Shown: positions 12,192 through 23,900 of the stretch, piece after piece
How the letters are laid out: each line of letters starts with the position of its first letter
How positions within the stretch are numbered: position 1 is the stretch's first letter
NCBI RefSeq assembly: GCF_000715075.1
Contig: NC_134102.1
Coordinates: 44,463,348-44,527,347, forward strand
Reading direction: 5' to 3'
DNA length: 64,000 nt
Source of the DNA: Nicotiana tabacum
Lineage: Eukaryota; Streptophyta; Magnoliopsida; Solanales; Solanaceae
Program-made: the position numbers and the translations under genes
The notes under the pieces: model-generated
The model's input: the letters and a program-made list of their open reading frames with translations, nothing else
Database searches by the model: none
What the model was told of the DNA's origin: nothing

Positions 12192-13086
12192 TGAGAGTTA
12201 GCCACTTTTTGAAGGGAGGGAAGTCTTTGGAGAGGCAAGAACACACTTGGAAGTAGAGAAAATTAATAACAGAGATCGAAAATCGTGGAATTCATCTTGA
12301 GTTCTTCTTTTTCCCTTCTATTATTGATTTTTATGTATTCTTGGGAATTAATTGAGATTGCTCATTCATTCTAGGGATATGGTTTTACATGAATGTTGAT
12401 ATTCGAATATTGATTTGACGAGTTGATTTATCATATTAGGTTATTTATTCATATCCTGAGCCTAATTATTTTACTGTCTAGCTAACAATGAAATACTATA
12501 TATGAATCTTAAGTTGAACTTGAAAGAGGTAATTCTTGATTGCAATAGGATTGAATAGAACGCGATCTTGAACCTAGTCATTGGAGAATTAATTTGCGCA
12601 TATGGATAGAAATATACCTATGTGCCGTGCTTAGCCAATTTGCAAGAGACTATTAATGTGTTCTATTTATCTCTAATCTCATAGGAATATAGGGGTTAGA
12701 ATAGATTGAATATATAGACGAGTATAAGTTGTCAAATTTCTACTAGTATTATTGTCCTTGCTGGTTAATAATCCGGATAAATTAAATAAGTCAAGTTAAT
12801 TGAAGATTCGACAGGATTGTTACATATCCATGACCCTGGAATATTATTTCTCATTGAATTCAACCTTTGGTGCTAAGTGTGATAGTTAATTAGTTCTTCT
12901 TTTAATCACAACTCTAGTTCGTAGAATTAATTTTTTTTAAAATCACTTTGAACTTGTTCTTGACTCGATAAATTAGAATTTGCTTGATATAGTTGATAAT
13001 TAATCACAAGTCCCCGTGGGAACGATACTCTATTCACTCTTTATTACTTGATTGACCGTGTATACTTGCGTGTGCGATTTAGAGCA

Positions 13087-14644
13087 AGTTGCTCATTTCA
13101 TACCTGAATATTAGAGTTGAAATCTCTTTTTATGTAACTATTAAAATTTGGTATTTTTACATAACAAATGAGATTCCTACGAACATTACTATTTTTATTT
13201 GACGTCTTAAAAATAAAATACCAAAATTAACCGAATTACCTATACAAAATAGATTAATCAAAGAATTGGTAAGGTATGAATTTCTAGAAATAACAGTTGA
13301 ACCGAACCAGGTACCTACAGCTACTGCCCATTGGAAAAAATCGCAGAATAGAACCTTACGTTTTATCTTTAGAGATGACAGGTTTATTATACAATCAAAG
13401 GAGGAAGATACATATACAATGTTTATACTGCTCGAGATGTCTTTGTTCTCTGCCAAAATAAAAAAAAGAGTGAAATCAGCATCCGTGAAGTAAAAAATAA
13501 AAAAGGAAATTATTGCGGAAGAAAAATCAGAAACCAAAAATTGGAACCAAAACGAAGCTGTCGCTAAAAGGAGATATAAGTCTACTTGTGTCGGTGATTG
13601 GTGAACGACTGGAGGAGTGGCGGAGTAGCTGAGCAGTCGATCTCGAAGGCTGGACTGGCGGAGCAGTGGCGGTGAATGTCGAGAGAAAAGAGAGGGTCTA
13701 AGCTTTTTTTTCTCTTTTTAGCTTCAATGAAGGTGGAAGTTAAAAATCCTAAGGCATTTTTGGAGAAAATGACAAAACTAGTCCCTTGTGTTCGGGGTCG
13801 GTGTAAAATAGTCTTTTCAATATATATATTTGAGAGTCGTTGTAGTTCTTTATGTTTAGCAAAACTTAGCACTTTTAATCTTAGGATATATTTTTAACAT
13901 GGAGGTATGTATATTTGATAGAATTAGCTTGTAAGTAGCATAAACTGTTTAAACTATAAAAAAAAAAAAAAAAAAAATCAGAGTCCGGACAAGCTACTTC
14001 TTATTAATTTTTCCCAATTTGTACCTTAGAAAAATCCTTAACCGTAAGATTTCAACAACAAAGAGTGCTACTTAGAGTGTTGATTCATTTCCTATTTCAC
14101 ATAATTAAGAAGCGAAAGGTATATATTAATTTCCTTGATTAGGATTTTTCTAAAGGTTCAAATGAGTCCGGGGAAGTTCATCATAATGATGGCGTAGTAA
14201 TTGACTGGTATCCAATTGGTGATAGGATGTGAATTGACTATTTGCTGTGTGTGTGGGGGGGGGGGGGAGGGGGGGTTCTATGATTCTTTTCTCAAAGCAA
14301 GAACCTATAAGTTGACATGTACATAAAATTGGTATATTGGATTCTTTTCTCAAAGCAAGAACCTATAACTGGACATGTACATATAATTATGGCATATTGG
14401 ATATGAAGTCCAAAAAGAATCACGCAAAAATAACAAATACACACATCAGAGTATACTTTAAATATATTGGTGTAACAAAAATTGCGTATAAAGGTAAATT
14501 AAAACTCTTCGGGAACTCGCCTGGGACGACGCACAAGTAAAACGGTCTAAGAGAGATGTGGGCTCTTATCTTATAAAATGCACGCGCAACACATGAGGCT
14601 CATCCCATTATTTTAGCTCACTCGAGTATAATTAGATTTGTAAA
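13087..14644. other. Spacer without recognisable gene
   Basis: No gene is supported. It holds a 20-base poly-A (13958-13977), a broken poly-G run (14255-14275) and a tandem duplication (next entry). Frames at 13266-13493 (+) and 13582-13872 (-) are 75-96 residues without a motif I recognise. It may be old single-copy intergenic DNA. Confidence 0.5.
14282..14399. repeat. 58/60-bp tandem duplication beside poly-G
   Basis: Two adjacent copies (14282-14339 and 14340-14399) both begin 'gattcttttctcaaagcaag' and end 'gg.atattg', with about six differences. They directly follow a poly-G tract. Confidence 0.85.
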
Positions 14645-17600
14645 TATCACGATCTAAAATTTAACTAGTCGTGATGACACCTAATCCAACCCGATAGGTA
14701 AGTCAATTAGTAACAATAATCCAATTCATAGAGATTTACTGCGAAATGTATAATATAGCTGAACTTCTATACAATGAATTCCCAAGGACTGGTAGTACAA
14801 ATCACGAGTTTCTAAGATTTAGAGTTTACAAGCTGGAATGAAATAAATACATCATCTGTTTGAAATATACATGAACAAATTAATAATTCTAAAGCTACCA
14901 AGATCAAGAGGCAGCTATGACCGGAACGCAGGTACTTCTTCAATGTCAGCTCCCACTATACACATCAACATCAACATCCAAATTTGCACGCAAGGTGCAG
15001 AAGTGTAGTATGAATATAACCGACCTCATGTACTCAATAAGTTACAAACCTAACCTTAGGTTGAAAGTAGTGACGAGATGGGATAAAGGTCAGAGTCTAA
15101 CATCAATAGCCAACAACAGCTCATAACAATATAACAAAAGTGATATAAGAAATAACTCAGAGATATAATGCTCAGCTCATTCACAAATCCGAAAAATAGA
15201 CATGATTTTCAAGTATATTAGTGAAAATCCAAATCTTTTACTGAAATCACCAAAATATGAGTAAATCTGAAAAACTGTGATTTTTCCTAAAAACATTCAA
15301 CAACAGGTAAGATGTTTCATTATCCAATAGCATGAGGAAAGTACATCTCTATTCCTACATGTCAATGTGTATGTGAAGTCATAAATGACGCAATACCTTA
15401 TAACATGAGGAAAATACATCTCTATGCATATATGTCAAGTGTGCATGTCGAATGCAATGCAACACAGTGATAAAACCATATGCATACTCTCAGAGTATCA
15501 ATTCACCCAGTCCTCCCAGTCACTCAGTTCTTACAGTCACTCAGTCCTCACAGTCACTCGGCACTAGCTCTCAGTATGTACCTGCACTCACTGTGGGTGT
15601 GCAGACTCCGGAGGGGCGGATCCTGCCCAAGCACTAATATAAGCTAATCATGACATAAATCAATAAAGCCAGTCTATCGACCTCACAAATCTCATGCCAA
15701 TTGGCCCAAACAATGATAATACGATGTGAGACAAATAATAACATAGAGACTGAGATATAATAAACAATGAATGGGTATGACTGAGTATGTAATTGTAATT
15801 TAAGCAAATAACTCAACAGCAGAAATAACCTCAGTGGGTCCCAACAGGATAAGCATATAGTCTAAACATAGTTTCTAATATGGATCACAGCTTAATTACA
15901 CTAGCACGTAGAAATCTCGTGATAAATACAAGATTAGGTAACTACACAGTATCACAGAAACAACCGAATCATAATTCACACGGTGCACGCCCACACGCCC
16001 ATCACCTATCATGTGTATCACCTCAACACCAAATATATAACACGTATATGCGGGGTTTATACCCTCAGCACCAAGTTTAGAAGTGTTACTTACCTCGAAT
16101 AAGCCAAATCCAATATCGAGCAAGCTAAACAATACTCTAGAAATGTCATCCCGCACGCATCAACCTCCGAACGGCTCGAAACTAGCTAAAAGCAACTCAA
16201 GAACATCAAATAATTCCAAAGAAAACAAACCCAATTGATAAAGGTCAAATCCTTAATCAAAATCCCATAGTCAACCAAAAAGTCAAACCCGGGTTTGCAC
16301 CTCAGAACCCGACAAAACTTATAAAATCCGATAACCCATTCAATTACGAGTCCCACCCATACTAGTTTCACTAAAATCCGACTCCGAATCGATGTTCAAA
16401 ACTCAACAATTCACTTTATGAAACTTTGGATAAAACCCCCAATTTGTTTTTAAAATTTACAATCCTTTTACCAAAAACGAAGATAGATTCACGAAATATA
16501 ATTAAAACCGAGTAGAAAATACTTACCCCAATCCATAAGATGAAAATTATTTCAAACATCATCTCAATCCGAGTTATATGGCTCCAAATATGCAAAAGTG
16601 GCGGAAACCCCAAAAATTAGAATACTTATAATCACTGGAAGAATCAATGAATCACGATCGCGGAAATATCACCGTGATCACGAAGAAGAAAAAGCTCTAC
16701 CCCAGAAATACTATATGCGATCGCGGAATAACCATCGCGATCGCGAAGAACAACTACACCGCCTCCATAAATACGCTACACGGTCGCGAATTAAATCATG
16801 CGAACGCGAAGCACACACGCTCCCACACTTCACGAACGTGTCCCCGATCATACGCGAATGTGATGAAGAAGCTTCCAACTCCCAGCTCTCAGCTCAGCTC
16901 TATGCGAATGCGATATCTCTTATGCGAACGCGATGCCCAATCTCCAGCAACTTACACGAACGCGGATAATTACTTGCGAATGCGGAGAAGAAATACTAAG
17001 ATCTAGATTTTCCCCTACACAATCACATCTCTCAATTCGCGATCACGAAGAACACTGGGTGCACCAGACTTCAGTAGAAACCAGCAATGCAAGATGAAGA
17101 AGAAAAGGCCTGAAACACGCCCGAGCCCCTCGGGACCACGTTAGGGCATTCCAACAAGTCCCATAACATGACACGGACCTACTCGAGGCCTCAAATTACT
17201 CATAACAATATCGAAACGACGAATCGCACCTCAAATCAAATATAAAGAACTTTGAATCTTTCAACTTTCAAAACTCGTGCTGAAACATATCAAATTAACT
17301 CGGAATGAACTCAAGTTTTGCGCAAAAGTCCCAAATGACATAACAAAACTATTCCAATCCCCGGAACAACAATCTGAATCTGATATCCTCAAAGTCAACT
17401 CTCGGTTAAACTTATGAACTTTCCAAACCTTCAAATTTTTAACTTTCTCCAATTAGCGCCGAAACCTTCTAGAAATATCCAAATGCAAATCTGAGCATAC
17501 GCCCGAGTCCAAAATTACCATCCGGACCTAACGAAACCATCAAAACTCCAATCCGAGGTCAAATACTAAATAGTCAAACTTGGTCAACTCTTTCAACTCT

Positions 17601-17763
17601 AAAGCTTCAATTATGAAATTCATTCTTTCAAATTAATTCTGAATAGCTTGAAAACCAAAACCAAAGATTCACATAATTCATAATACATCATACAATATTG
17701 TTCAAGACTTCAAATAGCTGAACGGAAATACAAATTCTCAAAATGACCGGGTGGGTCGTTACA
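14645..17763 (-). repeat. LTR D (gypsy, minus strand)
   Basis: The plus strand starts TATCACGATC at 14645 and ends GGGTGGGTCGTTACA at 17763. Read on the minus strand it runs TGTAACGACCC...GATCGTGATA, the same TG...TA ends as LTRs E, F and G. No primer site, internal region or convincing target duplication was found (GTAAA left, TTTCA right), so it is a solo LTR or a recombined remnant. It contains 'cagtcactcag' tandem units (15520-15560), a 'ctccggaggggcggatcc' patch shared with LTR G, and a GC-rich block (16640-17060). Confidence 0.7.
16640..17060. repeat. 'cgatcgcg' palindrome block in LTR D
   Basis: Repeated 'cgatcgcgga', 'atcgcgatcgcgaag', 'gcgaacgcgaag' and 'tgcgaatgcg' units are present. 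They create two overlapping spurious plus-strand frames (16598-17006). Confidence 0.75.
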
Positions 17764-18527
17764 TTTCACACTTTGTTTTTAATTAAGAAAACATTCTCGA
17801 CTCTTTTGCTTCTCCGGAAGTACATTTCACACTTTGTTTTCAAGAGTATTCTTGTTTTGTTTTGATGTTTGGATTGTTAGGTAGTTGATTCCTACATCAT
17901 GGTATTATATAAAGTTATTGTAATTTATAAATTAGCAAAATTTAACGGATTCATGGTCTTACACGCCATGTCTACGAGCTTATACCTCGCTTTGTATCCC
18001 CGTCTTTTAATGCACTATGTCAAATATTAAAATATGAAGTGTGCCATTTTAGCCTTTCAATTTTTTTAAAATTTTCAGAAATCATTAAAAGATATTAATA
18101 TATTCGTAATTTTAACAATTCTATATTGGATAGGTTATAAACTATTCTAGGAAAAAAAATCTCAAGAGACAATACTGCTTCATTTCAACTATGTTTGAAT
18201 AGATGTTCAGGAGATATACTTATGGACCAACGAAAGAATTCAATCAAATAAACCATGCAGATTTAAACAAAGAAGAAGACAGAATTAAGAAAAGATCTTG
18301 ATATAATGAAAACAATTGATGGAGATCTTGAGGATCTTACTGAAACTCAAATAAATATATAACACAAATTATTAAAATAAAAGAACATTAAATACACAAT
18401 AAGTAAAAACAGATAATTTCGTGAAGCATACATCAAATTTTGGCAGAGGAAATGGAGTCACTAAAAGTAAGAGACAGAGAGAAATTGAAGGTCATGGAAA
18501 TGGCGAAAAATGGTTGAATAGTTAAAA
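17764..18527. other. AT-rich spacer, no gene seen
   Basis: A 20-bp direct repeat containing 'acatttcacactttgtttt' occurs at 17761 and 17821, just at and after the LTR D end. The remainder is AT-rich with no supported feature. It lies 3' of the extensin-like pseudogene and may include its former 3' untranslated region. Confidence 0.4.
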
Positions 18528-18963
18528 TTAGTAGTATGTTGGTGGAGGAGATGCTGATGGGGTAGAGGCGAAGCATAGGTGGCGGATTGCTCATACTTCT
18601 TAGGTGGTGGAGGAGAGGCATAAGTGGAAGTTTGCTTGTAATAATTCATTTGTTGTAGAGGTGAGCAATAAGATGATGATTATTCATAGGTCATTGGTGG
18701 AGGTGGTAAAAAGTAGGTAAGTAATTGCTCTTAGTATTTTTGTGGAGGTGGAGGAGATTTATAGGAAGGCGTAGATTCTTTATAGTATAGTGGAGATGGA
18801 GAATGTTAAGAACATGGTAATTGCTCATAATATTTTTGTAGGGGTGGAGGTGACTTGTAATAAGGTGACTGCTCATAATATTCTGGAGGAGATAGAGGTA
18901 ACTTGTAGTCGAAGGATATTTTTCATAATAAATTGGTAGTGGTGGAGACTTGAAGTAAACTGG
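18528..18963 (-). pseudogene. Extensin-like proline-rich protein pseudogene
   Basis: Reading the minus strand from 18963 gives blocks typical of cell-wall extensins: VYFKSPPLPIYYEKYPS, then (shifted frame) LSPPEYYEQSPYYKSPPP, then YKSPPPPQKY, then TYASPPPPKKYEQSATYAS. It ends with SASPPPTYY and a stop at 18530-18528. SPPPP and YKSP/YEQ repeats are the known sites for proline hydroxylation, arabinosylation and Tyr cross-linking in extensins. The frame is broken by at least two frameshifts and three in-frame stops (after LPCS, PQKY and MTYE). The 5' part, including any signal peptide, is missing because LTR E starts at 18964. I call it a truncated pseudogene. Confidence 0.75.
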
Positions 18964-21840
18964 TGTAACGACCTGATCAATCATTTTGAGTATTAGAATC
19001 ATATTCTCCTATTTGATACTTTTCATATATGTACTTGGTATTTTATGACTTATAGGGAAGAGTGGTTTGATTTTCACGTGGTTCAAGAGTAATTTGGAAC
19101 ACATAATTTTATTTTGAAAGTCTTAAATTGGAAGAGTTGACCAAAGTTTGACTTTTGAATAAATGATTTCGCAATAGGGATATGAGGATTCCAATAGTTT
19201 TAGATGAGTGATTTGATTTTCATGGGATTCGGGAGTGATTTGGAACACTTGGGTTTCATTTTAGAAGCCTTAAGTTAAAAGAGTTGACCAATATTTGAAT
19301 TTTGAATAAACGACCTTGCAATCGAGATTTGAGGGATCCAATAGGTTCGTATGGTAATTTTACATTTAAGCCTATGTTCGGATTTAGTTTTGGATATTCC
19401 TAAAAGATTTTGACTCTATTCGCCGAAAGTTGACAATTTGAAGAATAGGAGAATTCATAAGTTTGACGGATAGTTGACTTTGATGATATTGGACTCCGAT
19501 TGTGGTTCGAGGACGTGGAATAAGTTTGTTTTGTTGCATGGAACATGTATGTAAAGTTTAGTTGGGATCTGAGGTGCGTAGGCATGAATCTGATGCTTGG
19601 TTGGAAGTTTAAAGGTTTATGAACTTAAGAGAGTTCAATGTGTAGTTTTTTCTTTGATTCGTAGATGTGATGATCTAGTATGTGTTTGGAGGCTTTGGAT
19701 AAGTCTAAATAGTGTTTATAGACTTGTTAGTATGATTGGATAGGGTTGCGGGGTCTCGGGTAACTTTTGGACCAGCTGGAGCATGTTTGGATTTACAGAT
19801 TTTTGCTGGTATTAGTTTGTTCACAGTGACCGTGGAGCAGGTCTTGGAATTGCGTAGAGTAATTTAGAGCTGGGGACAGTTGCTCTTCACGTTCGTGGAA
19901 GGGGAGCCGCATTTGCGTAGAGAGAGTTGGAAATTGGGAGGAATCCTTCGCATTCGCGTTCGCATTAGGCTGGGCGCGTTCATGTAGAGAGAGGCTTAAT
20001 GGGCAGGTTGTTCACCATGATCGCGAAAATCTACATGGATTGTTAACACTTAAAACATGAAATCTTCAGGTAAAATTTGAAGTTTTTGCCTACAACTTAA
20101 AAGAGTAAAATTTGAAGTTTTGAGCTATGATTTGGACTTGAATTTGAAAAATTCAGCAATATATGGACTCGTGGGATTATGGGTAAACGAGATCTGCCCC
20201 TTGACTTAGATTTTGACCATGTGGGAATGAGTTAGCTTTTGTTAATTATTTGAAAATTAATTAAAGATTAAAGCTTTATTAATTGAACTTGATTTCTATA
20301 ATGTTATTTGACATTATTAAGTATTGTTTGGCTAGATTCGAGTCAGTTGGAGATGATTTTTAAAGAAAGGTAATTTTTGGAGGGTTGATTGGGCTTGTTA
20401 AGGTAAGAATCTCGTCTAACCTTATTTTAAGGGAATAAAATCTTAGGATATGACCTTAATTTCTTAATTGAAATATGTGAAAAGCGACGTATATGCAAGG
20501 TAACAAGCGTATATGCGGATGTTGTGCATTATTCATGGCCGAATTAGACTTTAGGCTTTTATTATGCGTTGTTTGGTTGTGTGCCTTTTATAATTCATGT
20601 TCTAATACATTGTATGACTATGTAAGCTTATCCTTTTATGCTAGTAACCATGTTTAGTATTACTATCTCTTAATTGGCCAAGATGAGCTATTCTATATGA
20701 GATTTGGCCGTAATCATGCTTCAACTCTTGAGCACACATCTACACCTCTATTTATTATGTCCTTGTGCACTTTATTAATTGTTTGTGAGCATATGCCTCT
20801 TTAAAGATGAAATGTTATTTCAGATTGCTATGACTATGACACACTTGGACATGTTAAGTGGATTGATTTTTAGATATGGCTCGGGATTTCTGCCGTGTGC
20901 TTATTGTAATATTATTATTATTGTGGTACGTTATCTTTGACTTGCAGTTATAATGATATTGTTACTATTATGGTACGAGATCTCTACCTGCAGTGTGTGA
21001 ATTTGGATCTATCCCTCTAGAGTCGTCCTCTCATGTTTCTCTCTTAATGGCGTACACGCAAATTATGAGAAAATAAAAGGTGTTTGATTGATTCTGATAT
21101 AGATCCGATGATGGTAATTTTTTGCACATAAAGGTGGAAGTTTAGTGAATCTCTTATGCCTTATTATGCATTTGATATGCTTTCTAACATGCTACTTGAT
21201 GCCTCTGTTATATGTTTTGGCTTATTTGCAAAAATAGAATTATCCATGGTGAGTTGATATCTCTTAATATGATCTTTAATGAAATTGTATCTTTTTCATT
21301 GTCCTGTTGTGAATAATTATGAATTGTACATGTTTATTTGATTAGCAGGTATCACATGACTTGAATCTCGTCACTATTTCATCGAGGTTAGTCTTAATAC
21401 TTATAGAGTACACATTGTCCCGTACTCATACTCCACTTCTGCATACATTTGTGCAGATCCAAGCGTTGGCAGTAGTAGACTTCAAGAGGGAGCCTAGTAG
21501 TTGTTAAAAGAGACTCGATATAGTGCTGCATGATCGGTTGCAGACCCTTGGAGTCGCCTTCCCCTTTCATATTATTATCTATATTCAGACATTATTGTAT
21601 TATTGAGAGATTTTGTTATATTTTGTTATAGATATCATAATTCTGTTGTATCAGGTTTTGAAGGTTTGATGTTGTAGTATCTTTATACTTCCCGTTGTTG
21701 GGAGACTTGTTTCGCTATTTATGCTATTTGAGTTATAATATATCTCGTTTCATTTGATTTGATCTATGCTGTATGTTAGCTTACCTAATCTTGGGGATTA
21801 GGTGCCATCACAACCGTTAGTGGGGTTTTGGATCGTGATA
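18964..21840 (+). repeat. 5' LTR of gypsy element E
   Basis: It starts TGTAACGACCTGATC at 18964 and ends TTTTGGATCGTGATA at 21840, followed at once by a primer site. Length is 2877 bp with TG...TA termini. The five bases before it are ACTGG. No matching copy is seen at 22701, in keeping with a rearranged 3' side. A GC-rich 'gcattcgcgttcgca' block lies at about 19860-20030. Confidence 0.78.
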
Positions 21841-21844
21841 AAGT

Positions 21845-21856
21845 TGGTATCAAAGT
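21845..21856 (+). other. Degenerate iMet primer-binding site
   Basis: TGGTATCAAAGT differs from TGGTATCAGAGC at two places. It starts four bases after the LTR end, confirming plus orientation. Confidence 0.75.
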
Positions 21857-22048
21857 TCTAGGTTCATAATTCTATGGGTCATGAACATGTCTAGTAGAGT
21901 CTTGCGGATCAGTACGCAGGCTTCTATACTTATCTTTGAAAGGCTATGAGAAAATTAGGAAACTTCACTTTCTTTCTTTTTTTCTCTATTGTGCGACTTT
22001 ATTTTGCCCTGAAGTCTGAATCTTTGCTCTTCTATTCTCTCACAGATT

Positions 22049-22438
22049 GTGAGAATACGTTCTTCCGTAGCAGCTGAATAAGAGCCAGTATTCCAGGTCC
22101 GTACCGGTAGAGGCAGAGGTCGGGGCAGGGCTAAAGTTCAAGCTAGAGCATGTAAGGTCGCACCTGTGGGAGGTGGATCACTTCCAGTCCCTCATGCTCA
22201 TGCTAGATCAATTTTTGGGAATCCACCTGTAGCTCTAGCAGTGGAGCAGGATCTAGCTCAAATTTTTCCATAGGGTCCAGCTCAATTTCCCATGGGTTTT
22301 ATTGCTACCTTAGTGCTTCAAGATACTATTGTCTGGATCTTGAGTTATTTTGAGGGTTGGCACAGGCTGGTATGATTCCTACAATACCATCTATTCTCAA
22401 ACTGGAGGGGGAGCATAGACAACTACCACTTATCCATG
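22049..22438 (+). pseudogene. gag remnant of element E
   Basis: The leader and gag start parallel element A: 'cacagattGTGAGAATACG' corresponds to 'cacagaccATGAGGACACG', so the start codon has become GTG. The frame reads VRIRSSVAAE, stop, EPVFQVRTGRGRGRGRAKV, then Ala/Val/Pro-rich sequence, with further stops after AQIFP. Coding similarity ends near 22438, where the sequence changes to an LTR end of another type. Confidence 0.65.
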
Positions 22439-22700
22439 GTAGTTTAGGACTTATATTTCTTTTTATAAAAATTTCAAACAAATGATGTAATCTTTATTCA
22501 TACCAGATTTATATTTGTATTCTTATTCTTAATCATTCATGACTTCTACTACCGATCTATGGGATAATTATATGGATTTTTACCAACTTATTTACTATTT
22601 ATTGATGATATTTTATTCGATTTGTATTATCAGTTCTTTAGCTTATCTAGCATATTGAGGTTATGTGTATTATGACCAAGTGAGATTTTGGGTCATGACA
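22439..22700 (+). repeat. Truncated 3' LTR end, different family from E
   Basis: From 'catggtagtttaggactta' onward the sequence follows the last 260 bases of LTR F (compare 29985-30250) and ends TTTTGGGTCATGACA at 22700. It does not follow the end of LTR E. The joint carries a short shared word (catggtag), suggesting illegitimate recombination. Confidence 0.6.
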
Positions 22701-23900
22701 CACACATCTGTACTTGTTATTCTTGTTATATGCCTTAAATTTTTATAACTACTTGAGTCCCCTTATTTATTTTAGAGATCATGTTTAGGCCTTTGATTCT
22801 TAATTAAACATAATGATTATTTGATGGATAGATACAAGTTGGAGTTATAATCATACATTAAGTACATGCATATACCATGCATAACGATCATTTCTTATTC
22901 ATATGCATACACTCGTGCATATGGTTTCTGATATAGACTAGGATTATGGTACGTGAGTTGTTAGTGTAGCTGAGATAATTGTTGCACAAGGTTCCTGCCG
23001 TGTACTTATTGTGGTATTGATGTTGTTATGGAATGAGGTTTTTGCCGTGTGGATATAATGATATTGATATTATTATTAGCACAAGTTTCTGTTGTGCAGT
23101 GCACGAGGTTTCTATTGTACAGCGTCTGGATATGGATCCATTCCCCTAGGGCCACCCTCTCATATTTCTCTCTTGATGGCATACACACATGTTGTGAGAA
23201 ATCAACGAGTATATGGTTTGATTGTGATGTGGGATCCGATGTGATGATTTTTTAGCATAAAGGTAAACGTTTTGACCATTCAAGTGAATCTTTTGTGCTT
23301 ATTCATGCATATTACATGCCTTATTCATGAAAATCTTCTGCATATGCTAGCTCATATATTATAGAGACGCATGAGACTTTCTAGTGAGTTATTGAACACC
23401 TGGAGAGTGTCAGATTGATGGAAAAGGGGGAGTTTTATCATATAATATCATGTGAACTCATAAAAAAAGCATTCGTATAAATGATATTCGAAATTTATTG
23501 AGAAAACAGACTCTTATCAATCGTAGTCCTTGGTGATAATGTATAAGTATTTGAATTAAGGCTATTTGATGAAAATTGTGTTAATACGCGGATTTGGTGC
23601 ATTTATACATGATTTGACTTGGTTATTTGAAAGACATGCTTATTACCTTCTTCCTAAATTGTGCACTTTATTTGCCGTTCCTAGGATATTTCTCTGTTAT
23701 AATACATACTATATTGAGAAACACAAGTTATATAACGTGAGTCTCTTTTGACTTAAAACCTCGTTAATACTTGACTTAGGTTAGTCAAGATACTTTCTAA
23801 GTATATGTGGTCTATTGTACTCATACTATACTTGTGTACCTTGTGTGTAGATTTTGAAGTTGAGCAGTAGTGGATGACGAAGTCTAGCATTAAAGATTTT
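22701..23900 (+). repeat. Middle part of another gypsy LTR
   Basis: The segment resembles the middle of LTR E (20880-21480). It shares 'ctgccgtgt.cttattgt', 'atggatccattcccctaggg'-like text, 'ctctcatatttctctcttgatggc', and finally 'ctcatactatacttgtgtacc'. Neither LTR end is present, and LTR F begins at 23901. It is a fragment with no gene. Confidence 0.6.

Larger units (their letters stand above)
6298..13086 (+). repeat. Old 3' LTR, interrupted by nested solo LTRs
   Basis: Sequence at 6298-6367 continues directly at 11894, once the nested LTR and one copy of its target duplication are removed. The right part has a TATA box (12184-12191) on the plus strand, a 62-64-bp tandem duplication, and an ending typical of plant LTRs ('tccccgtgggaacgatactc' near 13011, then 'tgaccgtgtatacttgcgtg'). 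The start at TGATAAAGG (6298) and the end near 'ttagagca' (13086) are estimates. Without the insertion the LTR would be about 1.3 kb. Confidence 0.5.

Noticed and set aside
16598..17006. Two overlapping Arg-rich plus-strand frames
   Set aside because: By-products of the 'cgatcgcg' repeats in LTR D.
14640..17768. Target duplication for LTR D
   Set aside because: The flanks GTAAA and TTTCA do not match, so I do not claim a clean solo LTR.
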